The notes under the pieces were generated by a model. It saw nothing but the letters and a program-made list of their open reading frames with translations. It did not search any database and was not told the DNA's origin. Below are positions 1 to 13,479 of a stretch of DNA of 64,000 nt, piece by piece. The DNA is taken from positions 1 to 64,000 of the forward strand of contig JAUCBJ010006222.1 in assembly GCA_032718475.1 (NCBI GenBank), in the 5' to 3' direction. This DNA comes from Nemertoderma westbladi. Taxonomy: Eukaryota; Xenacoelomorpha; Nemertodermatida; Nemertodermatidae. Both the position numbers and the translations under genes were made by a program. Within the stretch, counting starts at the first letter, position 1. Every line of letters begins with the position of its first letter.

Positions 1-41
1 CCTTTCCCCAATTCATTTTGCCCCGCCACTTTAATTTCCAG

Positions 42-244
42 ATGCGATCCTGAAGCCGAGATTGATCGTCAGCAGAAACCCATTGATATGATCCTCGATG
101 AATCCATTGGCGACACAGAAAGAATACATTTTAACGAGCAGCTAAGAAACGTGCTAAATAATCTGCGCATCTCGAAAAATTACGGCACAGCTGAGAAATA
201 TAGTGATTGGCTAAAGAATAAGGAGGCCAAGGAGTCTAAACCAG
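42..244 (+). CDS. TRANK1-like: TRANK1-like gene, internal coding exon (first visible)
   Basis: This exon starts after a polypyrimidine-AG acceptor ending at 41 and stops at a CAG|GTTAGT donor at 244/245. It is open in the frame whose first full codon is at 43 and encodes 67 residues that are charged and mostly helical in character, including DPEAEIDRQQ and EKYSDWLKNK. One base is left at the 3' end (phase 1). Together with the first two bases of the next exon it makes a Val codon, so the two exons read continuously. I do not recognise a domain in this segment. It is assigned to the TRANK1-like gene because the frame continues, exon by exon, into the helicase exon at 20951. The start codon and earlier exons lie to the left of the window. 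Confidence 0.7.
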
Positions 245-696
245 GTTAGTTATGATGGAACCTGGCTAGCTATAGCTACTGTAAAAGTAGAAGACGTTTA
301 TTTATGTTTTAATCTTGGGAATATATTTTGTGTTTAATTGGACTACGTGCGCCATTCCTCAATGTGAGAATGGTGAAGGTTGAACTTTTCTGTGCATCAG
401 TACAATATAGACGAATTCCGCCACTTTAAAGCTGATGATCCAGTTCCAGGTAGGGAGATAACAGATGATTGATTACTCGCAAAAATAAAATGTTGACCTG
501 TTTTATTGACTTTAGTTTATTGTCTCGCCTGTTCCTGGCCTACGGTAGGTCTATGTTAACTTCCTTAAACAGATGGTTATTTCTGGATCCCCTGGAACCA
601 GTGGTACATTTATTTTACAATGTATCAAGAAGGTACAGCTATTTTTATTGTTAAAATTATGAATTATTTACAATTTTTATTTACGATATATTTCAG

Positions 697-1034
697 TGAA
701 ACGTAACTTACTCTCTACGAAAGATCACCCTGTTGATGTTATTGAGGTAGACACTGATCACGAGAGTTCAGAAAGAAACAGGAGTTGTGATACAGATGTA
801 GAGGAACCAAAAGTCGCTAATGATGATGTTGGAAACGATGCAGATGATAATGTAGTGAGGGATCCAATGGTATCAAATGATAATGTAGTGAGGGATCCAA
901 TGGTATCAAATGATAATGTAGTGAGGGATCCAATGGTATCAAATGATTATGAAGAAATTGATGAAGAGAAGATTAAGAAGGCAACCAAGGAAGATTTAAA
1001 GACATTTTCTACCGACATAGACATCGTCGATGAG
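697..1034 (+). CDS. TRANK1-like: TRANK1-like gene, internal exon with acidic linker
   Basis: The acceptor is TTTCAG ending at 696 and the donor is GAG|GTATAA at 1034/1035. The exon takes one base from the previous exon and ends in phase 0. It encodes about 112 residues, rich in Asp, Glu, Asn and Ser, with three tandem copies of an 11-residue motif DNVVRDPMVSN. This looks like a disordered acidic linker and not a folded domain. A GTG at 696 is not a start codon: its G belongs to the splice acceptor. The neighbouring introns are 452 bp and 239 bp. Confidence 0.7.
846..944 (+). repeat. 33-bp coding minisatellite, three copies
   Basis: Three consecutive 33-bp units (846-878, 879-911, 912-944) sit inside a coding exon and keep the frame. 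They encode DNVVRDPMVSN three times and are nearly identical in DNA, so the expansion looks recent. Confidence 0.9.
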
Positions 1035-1273
1035 GTATAAACTACTTAGTTAACGTCCATTGTTGGTGATTCGGTATTATAATCACTTCTTGTCATAATG
1101 GACTGATCGCAAATCAACGATTTGAACTCACAATTTTTTATTGATTGGTTTTCTTTATTATTAAGTTTATCAATAATTTAATAACATTTAATAACATTTA
1201 ATAATATTTAGTTTTGATGTTTTTACTGAAAGTAAACGTACAACACTCGTATTTATCTATTCTATTTTTCTAG

Positions 1274-1457
1274 ATGTCTGAAATATTTGCCTTGAGTAAA
1301 GAGTCACTGGATGTCAAAGATGACGATGACATGGAATTCTTGGATAAAATAATGTCAAATAATTTCGACATTAAAATTGACGATATTGGTTGCCAAGAAT
1401 GGGAGGTTGAATGCACCGAGGAGGTGCTATATAAAATGTTACGCGGAACAAAGTCAG
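1274..1457 (+). CDS. TRANK1-like: TRANK1-like gene, exon with WEVECT motif
   Basis: The acceptor CTAG ends at 1273 and the donor is TCAG|GTAAAA at 1457/1458. The exon starts in phase 0 and ends in phase 1. It encodes 61 residues, acidic at first and ending in WEVECTEEVLYKMLRG. From my knowledge of the TRANK1 family, a WEVECT-like segment shortly precedes the LAxGxW and WELAIAFSPR segments upstream of the helicase core; this is recollection, not a search. Reading through the donor meets a TAG after five codons, so the splice is needed. The matching acceptor with the right phase is 18.9 kb away at 20380, where G+AT makes an Asp codon. An alternative terminal exon at 1566-1609 is discussed among the rejected items. 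Confidence 0.75.
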
Positions 1458-2332
1458 GTAAAAAAATCGCCTAGTAACAGTTATTATTATACTGACTCAT
1501 CGTTTTTCTGGGTTATTTATTAGTTTTCTCCAAATAATTTTTCGATTTCAGTTTTTTATTTTCAGAATCTTCCCAAATATATATTATGTTATCTCTGATT
1601 GGACAATAACAGGGCGGGATAGTTTGCTATCGTTTGGTCTATAGGTCGTTTGCGCTATGTCAGAAATAGCAATAAATTAGTCCAGCAACAAATCACATTC
1701 GCAAATCTGTTTGGCTTTACAACTGCATAGAATATGGATTGACATAGATTTTCTAAACTAATACGTATCATAATTAGTAATAAATAAGATAATTATTCCT
1801 GCAGGGTCATGTTACTCGCACTATTCATAGTTCAACACGTGATAAACGCGAACCTTTATTTGATAATTATGAACTATTATAGATGTGGCTGTTATAACAA
1901 AGCAAAACCTACCTTATAATAATATATTATATTTCATAATATATTTAGTGGTTTATTGACAAAAGACTCCCATAGAAAACCAAAGCACCAATGCCAAAAT
2001 AATTACACTAACAGTTTGTCCAAAATATTGACAAAATATACGAACAATACAGCCAAAATAACAGGAATCATTACTGAAACGGAACCTTCCAAAAAAATGT
2101 AAAAATCTATAATTACACAGAAAATCATTATGGTAAACCAAAGCCTATAGCAAACTTATAATATTAAATATTACAATAAACATTATCTATTCCAATATTA
2201 CTTATGCTACCATTACAATAAACTTTAACTTTTCAAATATTACGTATCCTACATTAATGTAATATACACTATGTAATATACAATACCTATATACACAACT
2301 AAATTCAAACCAAAGATTAACAAGGCACAGCA

Positions 2333-2377
2333 GTAGTAGCCTAAACTGAAACTAAATGAAGTTGTTTAGGCTACTAC
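2333..2377. repeat. Perfect 14-bp inverted repeat (hairpin)
   Basis: GTAGTAGCCTAAAC at 2333-2346 is the exact reverse complement of GTTTAGGCTACTAC at 2364-2377, with a 17-base loop. It lies about 130 bp before the start of the large satellite array. Confidence 0.85.
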
Positions 2378-5099
2378 GCACAGCTATCTTTTAAAACATT
2401 CCAAACACTCAAAAATTAATGCACCATAATTATAACAATTTTATTTGTTGCTAGATAAATGTAGGGAGCTAACACATTAACATCAATATTGAATTTAAAA
2501 CGCAATGTAGGGCATACAAACACAGGAAGAGTGCATGGTGTTCATCTTGCACACCGATGTGTGGGTATACAAACACAGGAAGAGTGCATGGTGTTCATCT
2601 TGCACACCGATGTGTGGGCATACAAACACAGGAAGAGTGCATGGTGTTCGTTCATCTTGCACACCGATGTGGGGGTATACAAACACAGGAAGAGTGCATG
2701 GTGTTCGTTCATCTTGCACACCGATGTGTGGGCATACAAACACAGGAAGAGTGCATGGTGTTCGTTCATCTTGCACACCGATGTGGGTGTATACAAACAC
2801 AGGAAGAGTGCATGGTGTTCATCTTGCACACCGATGTGGGGGTATACAAACACAGGAAGAGTGCATGGTGTTCGTTCATCTTGCACACCGATGTGGGTGT
2901 ATACAAACACAGGAAGAGTGCATGGTGTTCGTTCATCTTGCACACCGATGTGGGGGTATACAAACACAGGAAGAGTGCATGGTGTTCGTTCATCTTGCAC
3001 ACCGATGTGGGGGTATACAAACACAGGAAGAGTGCGTGGTGTTCATCTTGCACACCGATGTGGGGGTATACAAACACAGGAAGAGTGCATGGTGTTCGTT
3101 CATCTTGCACACCGATGTGTGGGTATGCAAACACAGGAAGAGTGCATGGTGTTCATCTTACACACCGATGTGTGGTTATACAAACACAGGAAGAGTGCAT
3201 GGTGTTCGTTCATCTTGCACACCGATGTGTGGTGTATACAAACACAGGAAGAGTGCATGGTGTTCATCTTGCACACCGATGTGTGGCTATACAAACACAG
3301 GAAGAGTGCATGGTGTTCATCTTGCACACCGATGTGTGGGCATACAAACACAGGAAGAGTGCATGGTGTTCATCTTGCACACCGATGTGTGGCTATACAA
3401 ACACAGGAAGAGTGCATGGTGTTCATCTTGCACACCGATGTGTGGGCATACAAACACAGGAAGAGTGCGTGGTGTTCATCTTGCACACCGATGTGTGGTT
3501 ATACAAACACAGGAAGAGTGCATGGTGTTCGTTCATCTTGCACACCGATGTGGGGGTATACAAACACAGGAAGAGTGCGTGGTGTTCATCTTGCACACCG
3601 ATGTGGGGGTATACAAACACAGGAAGAGTGCATGGTGTTCATCTTGCACACCGATGTGTGGGTATACAAACACAGGAAGAGTGCATGGTGTTCGTTCATC
3701 TTGCACACCGATGTGGGGGTATACAAACACAGGAAGAGTGCATGGTGTTCGTTCATCTTGCACACCGATGTGTGGGTATACAAACACAGGAAGAGTGCAT
3801 GGTGTTCGTTCATCTTGCACACCGATGTGTGGGTATGCAAACACAGGAAGAGTGCATGGTGTTCATCTTGCGCACCGATGTGGGGGATATACAAACACAG
3901 GAAGAGTGCATGGTGTTCATCTTGCACACCGATGTGGGGGTATACAAACACAGGAAGAGTGCGTGGTGTTCATCTTGCACACCGATGTGGGGGTATACAA
4001 ACACAGGAAGAGTGCATGGTGTTCATCTTGCACACCGATGTGTGGGTATACAAACACAGGAAGAGTGCATGGTGTTCGTTCATCTTGCACACCGATGTGG
4101 GGGTATACAAACACAGGAAGAGTACGTGGTGTTCATCTTGCACACCGATGTGGGGGTATACAAACACAGGAAGAGTGCATGGTGTTCGTTCATCTTGCAC
4201 ACCGATGTGGGGGTATACAAACACAGGAAGAGTGCATGGTGTTCATCTTGCACACCGATGTGGGGGTATACAAACACAGGAAGAGTGCATGGTGTTCGTT
4301 CATCTTGCACACCGATGTGTAGGTATGCAAACACAGGAAGAGTGCATGGTGTTCATCTTACACACCGATGTGTGGTTATACAAACACAGGAAGAGTGCAT
4401 GGTGTTCGTTCATCTTGCACACCGATGTGTGGGTATACAAACACAGGAAGAGTGCGTGGTGTTCATCTTGCACACCGATGTGTGGTTATACAAACACAGG
4501 AAGAGTGCATGGTGTTCGTTCATCTTGCACACCGATGTGTGGGTATACAAACACAGGAAGAGTGCATGGTGTTCATCTTACAGACCGATGTGTGGTTATA
4601 CAAACACAGGAAGAGTGCATGGTGTTCGTTCATCTTGCACACCGATGTGGGGGTATACAAACACAGGAAGAGTGCATGGTGTTCGTTCATCTTGCACACC
4701 GATGTGGGGGTATACAAACACAGGAAGAGTGCATGGTGTTCGTTCATCTTGCACACCGATGTGGGGGTATACAAACACAGGAAGAGTGCGTGGTGTTCAT
4801 CTTGCACACCGATGTGGGGGTATACAAACACAGGAAGAGTGCATGGTGTTCATCTTGCACACCGATGTGTGGGTATACAAACACAGGAAGAGTGCATGGT
4901 GTTCGTTCATCTTGCACACCGATGTGGGGGTATACAAACACAGGAAGAGTGCATGGTGTTCGTTCATCTTGCACACCGATGTGTGGGTATACAAACACAG
5001 GAAGAGTGCATGGTGTTCATCTTGCACACCGATGTGGGGGTATACAAACACAGGAAGAGTGCGTGGTGTTCATCTTACACACCGATGTGTGGTTATACA

Positions 5100-8000
5100 A
5101 ACACAGGAAGAGTGCATGGTGTTCGTTCATCTTGCACACCGATGTGGGGGTATACAAACACAGGAAGAGTGCATGGTGTTCGTTCATCTTGCACACCGAT
5201 GTGGGGGTATACAAACACAGGAAGAGTGCATGGTGTTCATCTTGCATGGTGTTCGTTCATCTTGCACACCGATGTGGGGGTATACAAACACAGGAAGAGT
5301 GCATGGTGTTCATCTTGCATGGTGTTCGTTCATCTTGCACACCGATGTGGGGGTATACAAACACAGGAAGAGTGCGTGGTGTTCATCTTGCACACTGATG
5401 TGGGGGTATACAAACACAGGAAGAGTGCATGGTGTTCATCTTGCATGGTGTTCGTTCATCTTGCACACCGATGTGGGGGTATACAAACACAGGAAGAGTG
5501 CATGGTGTTCGTTCATCTTGCACACCGATGTGGGGGTATACAAACACAGGAAGAGTGCGTGGTGTTCATCTTGCACACCGATGTGGGGGTATACAAACAC
5601 AGGAAGAGTGCATGGTGTTCATCTTGCACACCGATGTGTGGGTATACAAACACAGGAAGAGTGCATGGTGTTCGTTCATCTTGCACACCGATGTGGGGGT
5701 ATACAAACACAGGAAGAGTGCGTGGTGTTCATCTTGCACACCGATGTGGGGGTATACAAACACAGGAAGAGTGCATGGTGTTCATCTTGCACACCGATGT
5801 GTGGGTATACAAACACAGGAAGAGTGCATGGTGTTCGTTCATCTTGCACACCGATGTGTGGGTATACAAACACAGGAAGAGTGCATGGTGTTCGTTCATC
5901 TTGCACACCGATGTGGGGGTATACAAACACAGGAAGAGTGCATGGTGTTCGTTCATCTTGCACACCGATGTGGGGGTATACAAACACAGGAAGAGTGCGT
6001 GGTGTTCATCTTGCACACCGATGTGGGGGTATACAAACACAGGAAGAGTGCATGGTGTTCGTTCATCTTGCACACCGATGTGGGGGTATACAAACACAGG
6101 AAGAGTGCATGGTGTTCATCTTGCACACCGATGTGGGGGTATACAAACACAGGAAGAGTGCATGGTGTTCATCTTGCACACCGATGTGTGGGTATACAAA
6201 CACAGGAAGAGTGCATGGTGTTCATCTTGCACACCTATGTGTGGGTATACAAACACAGGAAGAGTGCATGGTGTTCGTTCATCTTGCACACCGATGTGTG
6301 GGTATACAAACACAGGAAGAGTGCATGGTGTTCGTTCATCTTGCACACCGATGTGGGGGTATACAAACACAGGAAGAGTGCATGGTGTTCGTTCATCTTG
6401 CACACCGATGTGGGGGTATACAAACACAGGAAGAGTGCATGGTGTTCATCTTGCACACCGATGTGGGGGTATACAAACACAGGAAGAGTGCATGGTGTTC
6501 ATCTTGCACACCGATGTGTGGGTATACAAACACAGGAAGAGTGCATGGTGTTCATCTTGCACACCTATGTGTGGGTATACAAACACAGGAAGAGTGCATG
6601 GTGTTCGTTCATCTTGCACACCGATGTGTGGGTATACAAACACAGGAAGAGTGCATGGTGTTCGTTCATCTTGCACACCGATGTGTGGGTATACAAACAC
6701 AGGAAGAGTGCATGGTGTTCGTTCATCTTGCACACCGATGTGGGGGTATACAAACACAGGAAGAGTGCATGGTGTTCGTTCATCTTGCACACCGATGTGG
6801 GGGTATACAAACACAGGAAGAGTGCATGGTGTTCGTTCATCTTGCACACCGATGTGGGGGTATACAAACACAGGAAGAGTGCATGGTGTTCATCTTGCAC
6901 ACCGATGTGGGGGTATACAAACACAGGAAGAGTGCATGGTGTTCATCTTGCACACCGATGTGTGGGTATACAAACACAGGAAGAGTGCATGGTGTTCATC
7001 TTGCACACCTATGTGTGGGTATACAAACACAGGAAGAGTGCATGGTGTTCGTTCATCTTGCACACCGATGTGTGGGTATACAAACACAGGAAGAGTGCAT
7101 GGTGTTCGTTCATCTTGCACACCGATGTGTGGGTATACAAACACAGGAAGAGTGCGTGGTGTTCATCTTGCACACCGATGTGTGGGTTTACAAACACAGG
7201 AAGAGTGCATGGTGTTCGTTTATCTTGCACACCGATGTGTGGGTATACAAACACAGGAAGAGTGCATGGTGTTCGTTCATCTTGCACACCGATGTGGGGG
7301 TATACAAACACAGGAAGAGTGCATGGTGTTCATCTTGCACACCGATGTGTGGGTATACAAACACAGGAAGAGTGCATGGTGTTCATCTTGCACACCGATG
7401 TGTGGGTATACAAACACAGGAAGAGTGCATGGTGTTCGTTCATCTTGCACACCGATGTGGGGGTATACAAACACAGGAAGAGTGCGTGGTGTTCATCTTG
7501 CACACCGATGTGGGTGTATACAAACACAGGAAGAGTGCATGGTGTTCATCTTGCACACCGATGTGTGGGTATACAAACACAGGAAGAGTGCATGGTGTTC
7601 GTTCATCTTGCACACCGATGTGGGGGTATACAAACACAGGAAGAGTGCATGGTGTTCATCTTGCACACCGATGTGTGGGTATACAAACACAGGAAGAGTG
7701 CATGGTGTTCATCTTGCACACCGATGTGTGGGTATACAAACACAGGAAGAGTGCATGGTGTTCGTTCATCTTGCACACCGATGTGGGGGTATACAAACAC
7801 AGGAAGAGTGCGTGGTGTTCATCTTACACACCGATGTGTGGTTATACAAACACAGGAAGAGTGCATGGTGTTCGTTCATCTTGCACACCGATGTGTGGGT
7901 ATACAAACACATGAAGAGTGCATGGTGTTCGTTCATCTTGCACACCGATGTGGGGGTATACAAACACAGGAAGAGTGCATGGTGTTCATCTTGCACACCG

Positions 8001-11000
8001 ATGTGTGGGTATACAAACACATGAAGAGTGCATGGTGTTCGTTCATCTTGCACACCGATGTGGGGGTATACAAACACAGGAAGAGTGCATGGTGTTCGTT
8101 CATCTTGCACACCGATGTGGGGGTATACAAACACAGGAAGAGTACGTGGTGTTCATCTTACACACCGATGTGTGGTTATACAAACACAGGAAGAGTGCAT
8201 GGTGTTCGTTCATCTTGCACACCGATGTGGGGGTATACAAACACAGGAAGAGTGCATGGTGTTCGTTCATCTTGCACACCGATGTGGGGGTATACAAACA
8301 CAGGAAGAGTGCATGGTGTTCGTTCATCTTGCACACCGATGTGTGGGTATACAAACACAGGAAGAGTGCATGGTGTTCGTTCATCTTGCACACCGATGTG
8401 GGGGTATACAAACACAGGAAGAGTGCATGGTGTTCGTTCATCTTGCACACCGATGTGGGGGTATACAAACACAGGAAGAGTGCATGGTGTTCGTTCATCT
8501 TGCACACCGATGTGGGGGTATACAAACACAGGAAGAGTGCATGGTGTTCATCTTGCATGGTGTTCGTTCATCTTGCACACCGATGTGGGGGTATACAAAC
8601 ACAGGAAGAGTGCATGGTGTTCATCTTGCATGGTGTTCGTTCATCTTGCACACCGATGTGGGGGTATACAAACACAGGAAGAGTGCGTGGTGTTCATCTT
8701 GCACACTGATGTGGGGGTATACAAACACAGGAAGAGTGCATGGTGTTCATCTTGCATGGTGTTCGTTCATCTTGCACACCGATGTGGGGGTATACAAACA
8801 CAGGAAGAGTGCATGGTGTTCGTTCATCTTGCACACCGATGTGGGGGTATACAAACACAGGAAGAGTGCGTGGTGTTCATCTTGCACACCGATGTGGGGG
8901 TATACAAACACAGGAAGAGTGCATGGTGTTCATCTTGCACACCGATGTGTGGGTATACAAACACAGGAAGAGTGCATGGTGTTCGTTCATCTTGCACACC
9001 GATGTGGGGGTATACAAACACAGGAAGAGTGCGTGGTGTTCATCTTGCACACCGATGTGGGGGTATACAAACACAGGAAGAGTGCATGGTGTTCATCTTG
9101 CACACCGATGTGTGGGTATACAAACACAGGAAGAGTGCATGGTGTTCGTTCATCTTGCACACCGATGTGTGGGTATACAAACACAGGAAGAGTGCATGGT
9201 GTTCGTTCATCTTGCACACCGATGTGGGGGTATACAAACACAGGAAGAGTGCATGGTGTTCGTTCATCTTGCACACCGATGTGGGGGTATACAAACACAG
9301 GAAGAGTGCGTGGTGTTCATCTTGCACACCGATGTGGGGGTATACAAACACAGGAAGAGTGCATGGTGTTCGTTCATCTTGCACACCGATGTGGGGGTAT
9401 ACAAACACAGGAAGAGTGCATGGTGTTCATCTTGCACACCGATGTGGGGGTATACAAACACAGGAAGAGTGCATGGTGTTCATCTTGCACACCGATGTGT
9501 GGGTATACAAACACAGGAAGAGTGCATGGTGTTCATCTTGCACACCTATGTGTGGGTATACAAACACAGGAAGAGTGCATGGTGTTCGTTCATCTTGCAC
9601 ACCGATGTGTGGGTATACAAACACAGGAAGAGTGCATGGTGTTCGTTCATCTTGCACACCGATGTGGGGGTATACAAACACAGGAAGAGTGCATGGTGTT
9701 CGTTCATCTTGCACACCGATGTGGGGGTATACAAACACAGGAAGAGTGCATGGTGTTCATCTTGCACACCGATGTGGGGGTATACAAACACAGGAAGAGT
9801 GCATGGTGTTCATCTTGCACACCGATGTGTGGGTATACAAACACAGGAAGAGTGCATGGTGTTCATCTTGCACACCTATGTGTGGGTATACAAACACAGG
9901 AAGAGTGCATGGTGTTCGTTCATCTTGCACACCGATGTGTGGGTATACAAACACAGGAAGAGTGCATGGTGTTCGTTCATCTTGCACACCGATGTGTGGG
10001 TATACAAACACAGGAAGAGTGCATGGTGTTCGTTCATCTTGCACACCGATGTGGGGGTATACAAACACAGGAAGAGTGCATGGTGTTCGTTCATCTTGCA
10101 CACCGATGTGGGGGTATACAAACACAGGAAGAGTGCATGGTGTTCGTTCATCTTGCACACCGATGTGGGGGTATACAAACACAGGAAGAGTGCATGGTGT
10201 TCATCTTGCACACCGATGTGGGGGTATACAAACACAGGAAGAGTGCATGGTGTTCATCTTGCACACCGATGTGTGGGTATACAAACACAGGAAGAGTGCA
10301 TGGTGTTCATCTTGCACACCTATGTGTGGGTATACAAACACAGGAAGAGTGCATGGTGTTCGTTCATCTTGCACACCGATGTGTGGGTATACAAACACAG
10401 GAAGAGTGCATGGTGTTCGTTCATCTTGCACACCGATGTGTGGGTATACAAACACAGGAAGAGTGCGTGGTGTTCATCTTGCACACCGATGTGTGGGTTT
10501 ACAAACACAGGAAGAGTGCATGGTGTTCGTTTATCTTGCACACCGATGTGTGGGTATACAAACACAGGAAGAGTGCATGGTGTTCGTTCATCTTGCACAC
10601 CGATGTGTGGGTATACAAACACAGGAAGAGTGCATGGTGTTCATCTTGCACACCGATGTGTGGGTATACAAACACAGGAAGAGTGCATGGTGTTCGTTCA
10701 TCTTGCACACCGATGTGGGGGTATACAAACACAGGAAGAGTGCGTGGTGTTCATCTTGCACACCGATGTGGGTGTATACAAACACAGGAAGAGTGCATGG
10801 TGTTCATCTTGCACACCGATGTGTGGGTATACAAACACAGGAAGAGTGCATGGTGTTCGTTCATCTTGCACACCGATGTGGGGGTATACAAACACAGGAA
10901 GAGTGCATGGTGTTCATCTTGCACACCGATGTGTGGGTATACAAACACAGGAAGAGTGCATGGTGTTCATCTTGCACACCGATGTGTGGGTATACAAACA

Positions 11001-11640
11001 CAGGAAGAGTGCATGGTGTTCGTTCATCTTGCACACCGATGTGGGGGTATACAAACACAGGAAGAGTGCGTGGTGTTCATCTTACACACCGATGTGGGGG
11101 TATACAAACACAGGAAGAGTTTATGGTGTTCGTTCATCTTGCACACCGATGTGTGGGTATACAAACACAGGAAGAGTGCATGGTGTTCATTTTGCACACC
11201 TATGTGTGGTTATACAAACACAGGAAGAGTGCATGGTGTTCGTTCATCTTGCACACCGATGTGTGGGTATACAAACACATGAAGAGTGCATGGTGTTCGT
11301 TCATCTTGCACACCGATGTGGGGGTATACAAACACAGGAAGAGTGCATGGTGTTCATCTTGCACACCGATGTGTGGGTATACAAACACATGAAGAGTGCA
11401 TGGTGTTCGTTCATCTTGCACACCGATGTGTGGATATACAAACACAGGAAGAGTGCATGGTGTTCGTTCATCTTACACACCGATGTGGGGGTATACAAAC
11501 ACAGGAAGAGTGCATGGTGTTCGTTCATCTTGCACACCGATGTGTGGGTATACAAACACAGGAAGAGTGCATGGTGTTCGTTCATCTTGCACACCGATGT
11601 GGGGGTATACAAACACAGGAAGAGTACGTGGTGTTCATCT
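5100..11640 (+). repeat. Higher-order tandem duplication, period about 3.31 kb
   Basis: Inside the 53/57-bp array the order of unit variants repeats at an offset of 3,311 bp. A rare truncated junction, CATCTTGCATGGTGTTCGTT, occurs near 5241, 5317 and 5442 and again near 8552, 8628 and 8753. Long stretches (for example 5429-7270 against 8740-10580) follow the same variant order. Near 7300/10600 the offset drops to 3,258, and then grows to 3,368 near 7918/11286, so whole units of 53 and 57 bp were lost or gained after duplication. The outer limits are approximate. Confidence 0.8.
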
Positions 11641-13479
11641 TACACACCGATGTGTGGTTATACAAACACAGGAAGAGTGCATGGTGTTCGTTCATCTTGC
11701 ACACCGATGTGGGGGTATACAAACACAGGAAGAGTGCATGGTGTTCGTTCATCTTGCACACCGATGTGTGGGTATACAAACACAGGAAGAGTGCATGGTG
11801 TTCGTTCATCTTGCACACCGATGTGGGGGTATACAAACACAGGAAGAGTGCATGGTGTTCATCTTGCACACCGATGTGGGGGTATACAAACACAGGAAGA
11901 GTGCATAGTGTTCGTTCATCTTGCACACCGATGTGGGGGTATACAAACACAGGAAGAGTGCATGGTGTTCGTTCATCTTGCACACCGATGTGGGGGTATA
12001 CAAACACAGGAAGAGTGCATGGTGTTCATCTTGCACACCGATGTGTGGGTATACAAACACAGGAAGAGTGCATGGTGTTCATCTTGCACACCGATGTGTG
12101 GGTATACAAACACAGGAAGAGTGCGTGGTGTTCATCTTGCACACCGATGTGGGGGTATACAAACACAGGAAGAGTGCATGGTGTTCATCTTCACACCGAT
12201 GTGTGGGTATACAAACACAGGAAGAGTGCATGGTGTTCGTTCATCTTGCACACCGATGTGGGGGTATACAAACACAGGAAGAGTGCGTGGTGTTCATCTT
12301 GCACACCGATGTGGGGGTATACAAACACAGGAAGAGTGCATGGTGTTCATCTTGCACACCGATGTGTGGGTATACAAACACAGGAAGAGTGCATGGTGTT
12401 CATTCATCTTGCACACCGATGTGGGGGTATACAAACACAGGAAGAGTGCGTGGTGTTCATCTTGCACACCGATGTGTGGTTATACAAACACAGGAAGAGT
12501 GCATGGTGTTCGTTCATCTTGCACACCGATGTGGGGGTATACAAACACAGGAAGAGTGCGTGGTGTTCATCTTGCACACCGATGTGTGGATATACAAACA
12601 CAGGAAGAGTGCATGGTGTTCATCTTGCACACCGATGTGTGGGTATACAAACACAGGAAGAGTGCATGGTGTTCATTTTGCACACCGATGTGTGGGTATA
12701 CAAACACAGGAAGAGTGCATGGTGTTCGTTCATCTTGCACACCGATGTGGGGGTATACAAACACAGGAAGAGTGCATGGTGTTCGTTCATCTTGCACACC
12801 GATGTGGGTGTATACAAACACAGGAAGAGTGCGTGGTGTTCATCTTGCACACCGATGTGGGGGTATACAAACACAGGAAGAGTGCATGGTGTTCGTTCAT
12901 CTTGCACACCGATGTGTGGGTATACAAACACAGGAAGAGTGCATGGTGTTCATTTTGCACACCGATGTGGGTGTATACAAACACAGGAAGAGTGCATGGT
13001 GTTCATCTTGCACACCGATATGTGGGTATACAAACACAGGAAGAGTGCGTGGTGTTCATCTTGCACACCGATGTGGGGGTATACAAACACAGGAAGAGTG
13101 CATGGTGTTCGTTCATCTTGCACACCGATGTGGGTGTATACAAACACAGGAAGAGTGCGTGGTGTTCATCTTGCACACCGATGTGGGGGTATACAAACAC
13201 AGGAAGAGTGCATGGTGTTCGTTCATCTTGCACACCGATGTGTGGGTATACAAACACAGGAAGAGTGCATGGTGTTCATTTTGCACACCGATGTGGGTGT
13301 ATACAAACACAGGAAGAGTGCATGGTGTTCATCTTGCACACCGATATGTGGGTATACAAACACAGGAAGAGTGCGTGGTGTTCATCTTGCACACCGATGT
13401 GTGGGTATACAAACACAGGAAGAGTGCATGGTGTTCATTTTGCACACCGATGTGGGTGTATACAAACACAGGAAGAGTG

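Noticed and set aside
573-632. Possible exon with a Walker A-like reading (GSPGTSGT) between CAG at 572 and GTACAG at 633
   Set aside because: The P-loop Lys is replaced, and that frame does not match the phase of its neighbours. In the matching phase it encodes an unrelated aromatic-rich stretch. Exons 42-244 and 697-1034 already join without it.
1566-1609. Alternative terminal exon after TTTTCAG at 1565 (14 codons then TAA), phase-compatible with 1457
   Set aside because: It would truncate the protein before the helicase; the exon at 20380 also fits the phase and continues the family-like sequence. It could still be a minor isoform.
1953-2141. 62-codon minus-strand ORF in the intron
   Set aside because: Low-complexity AT-rich sequence with no recognisable motif.
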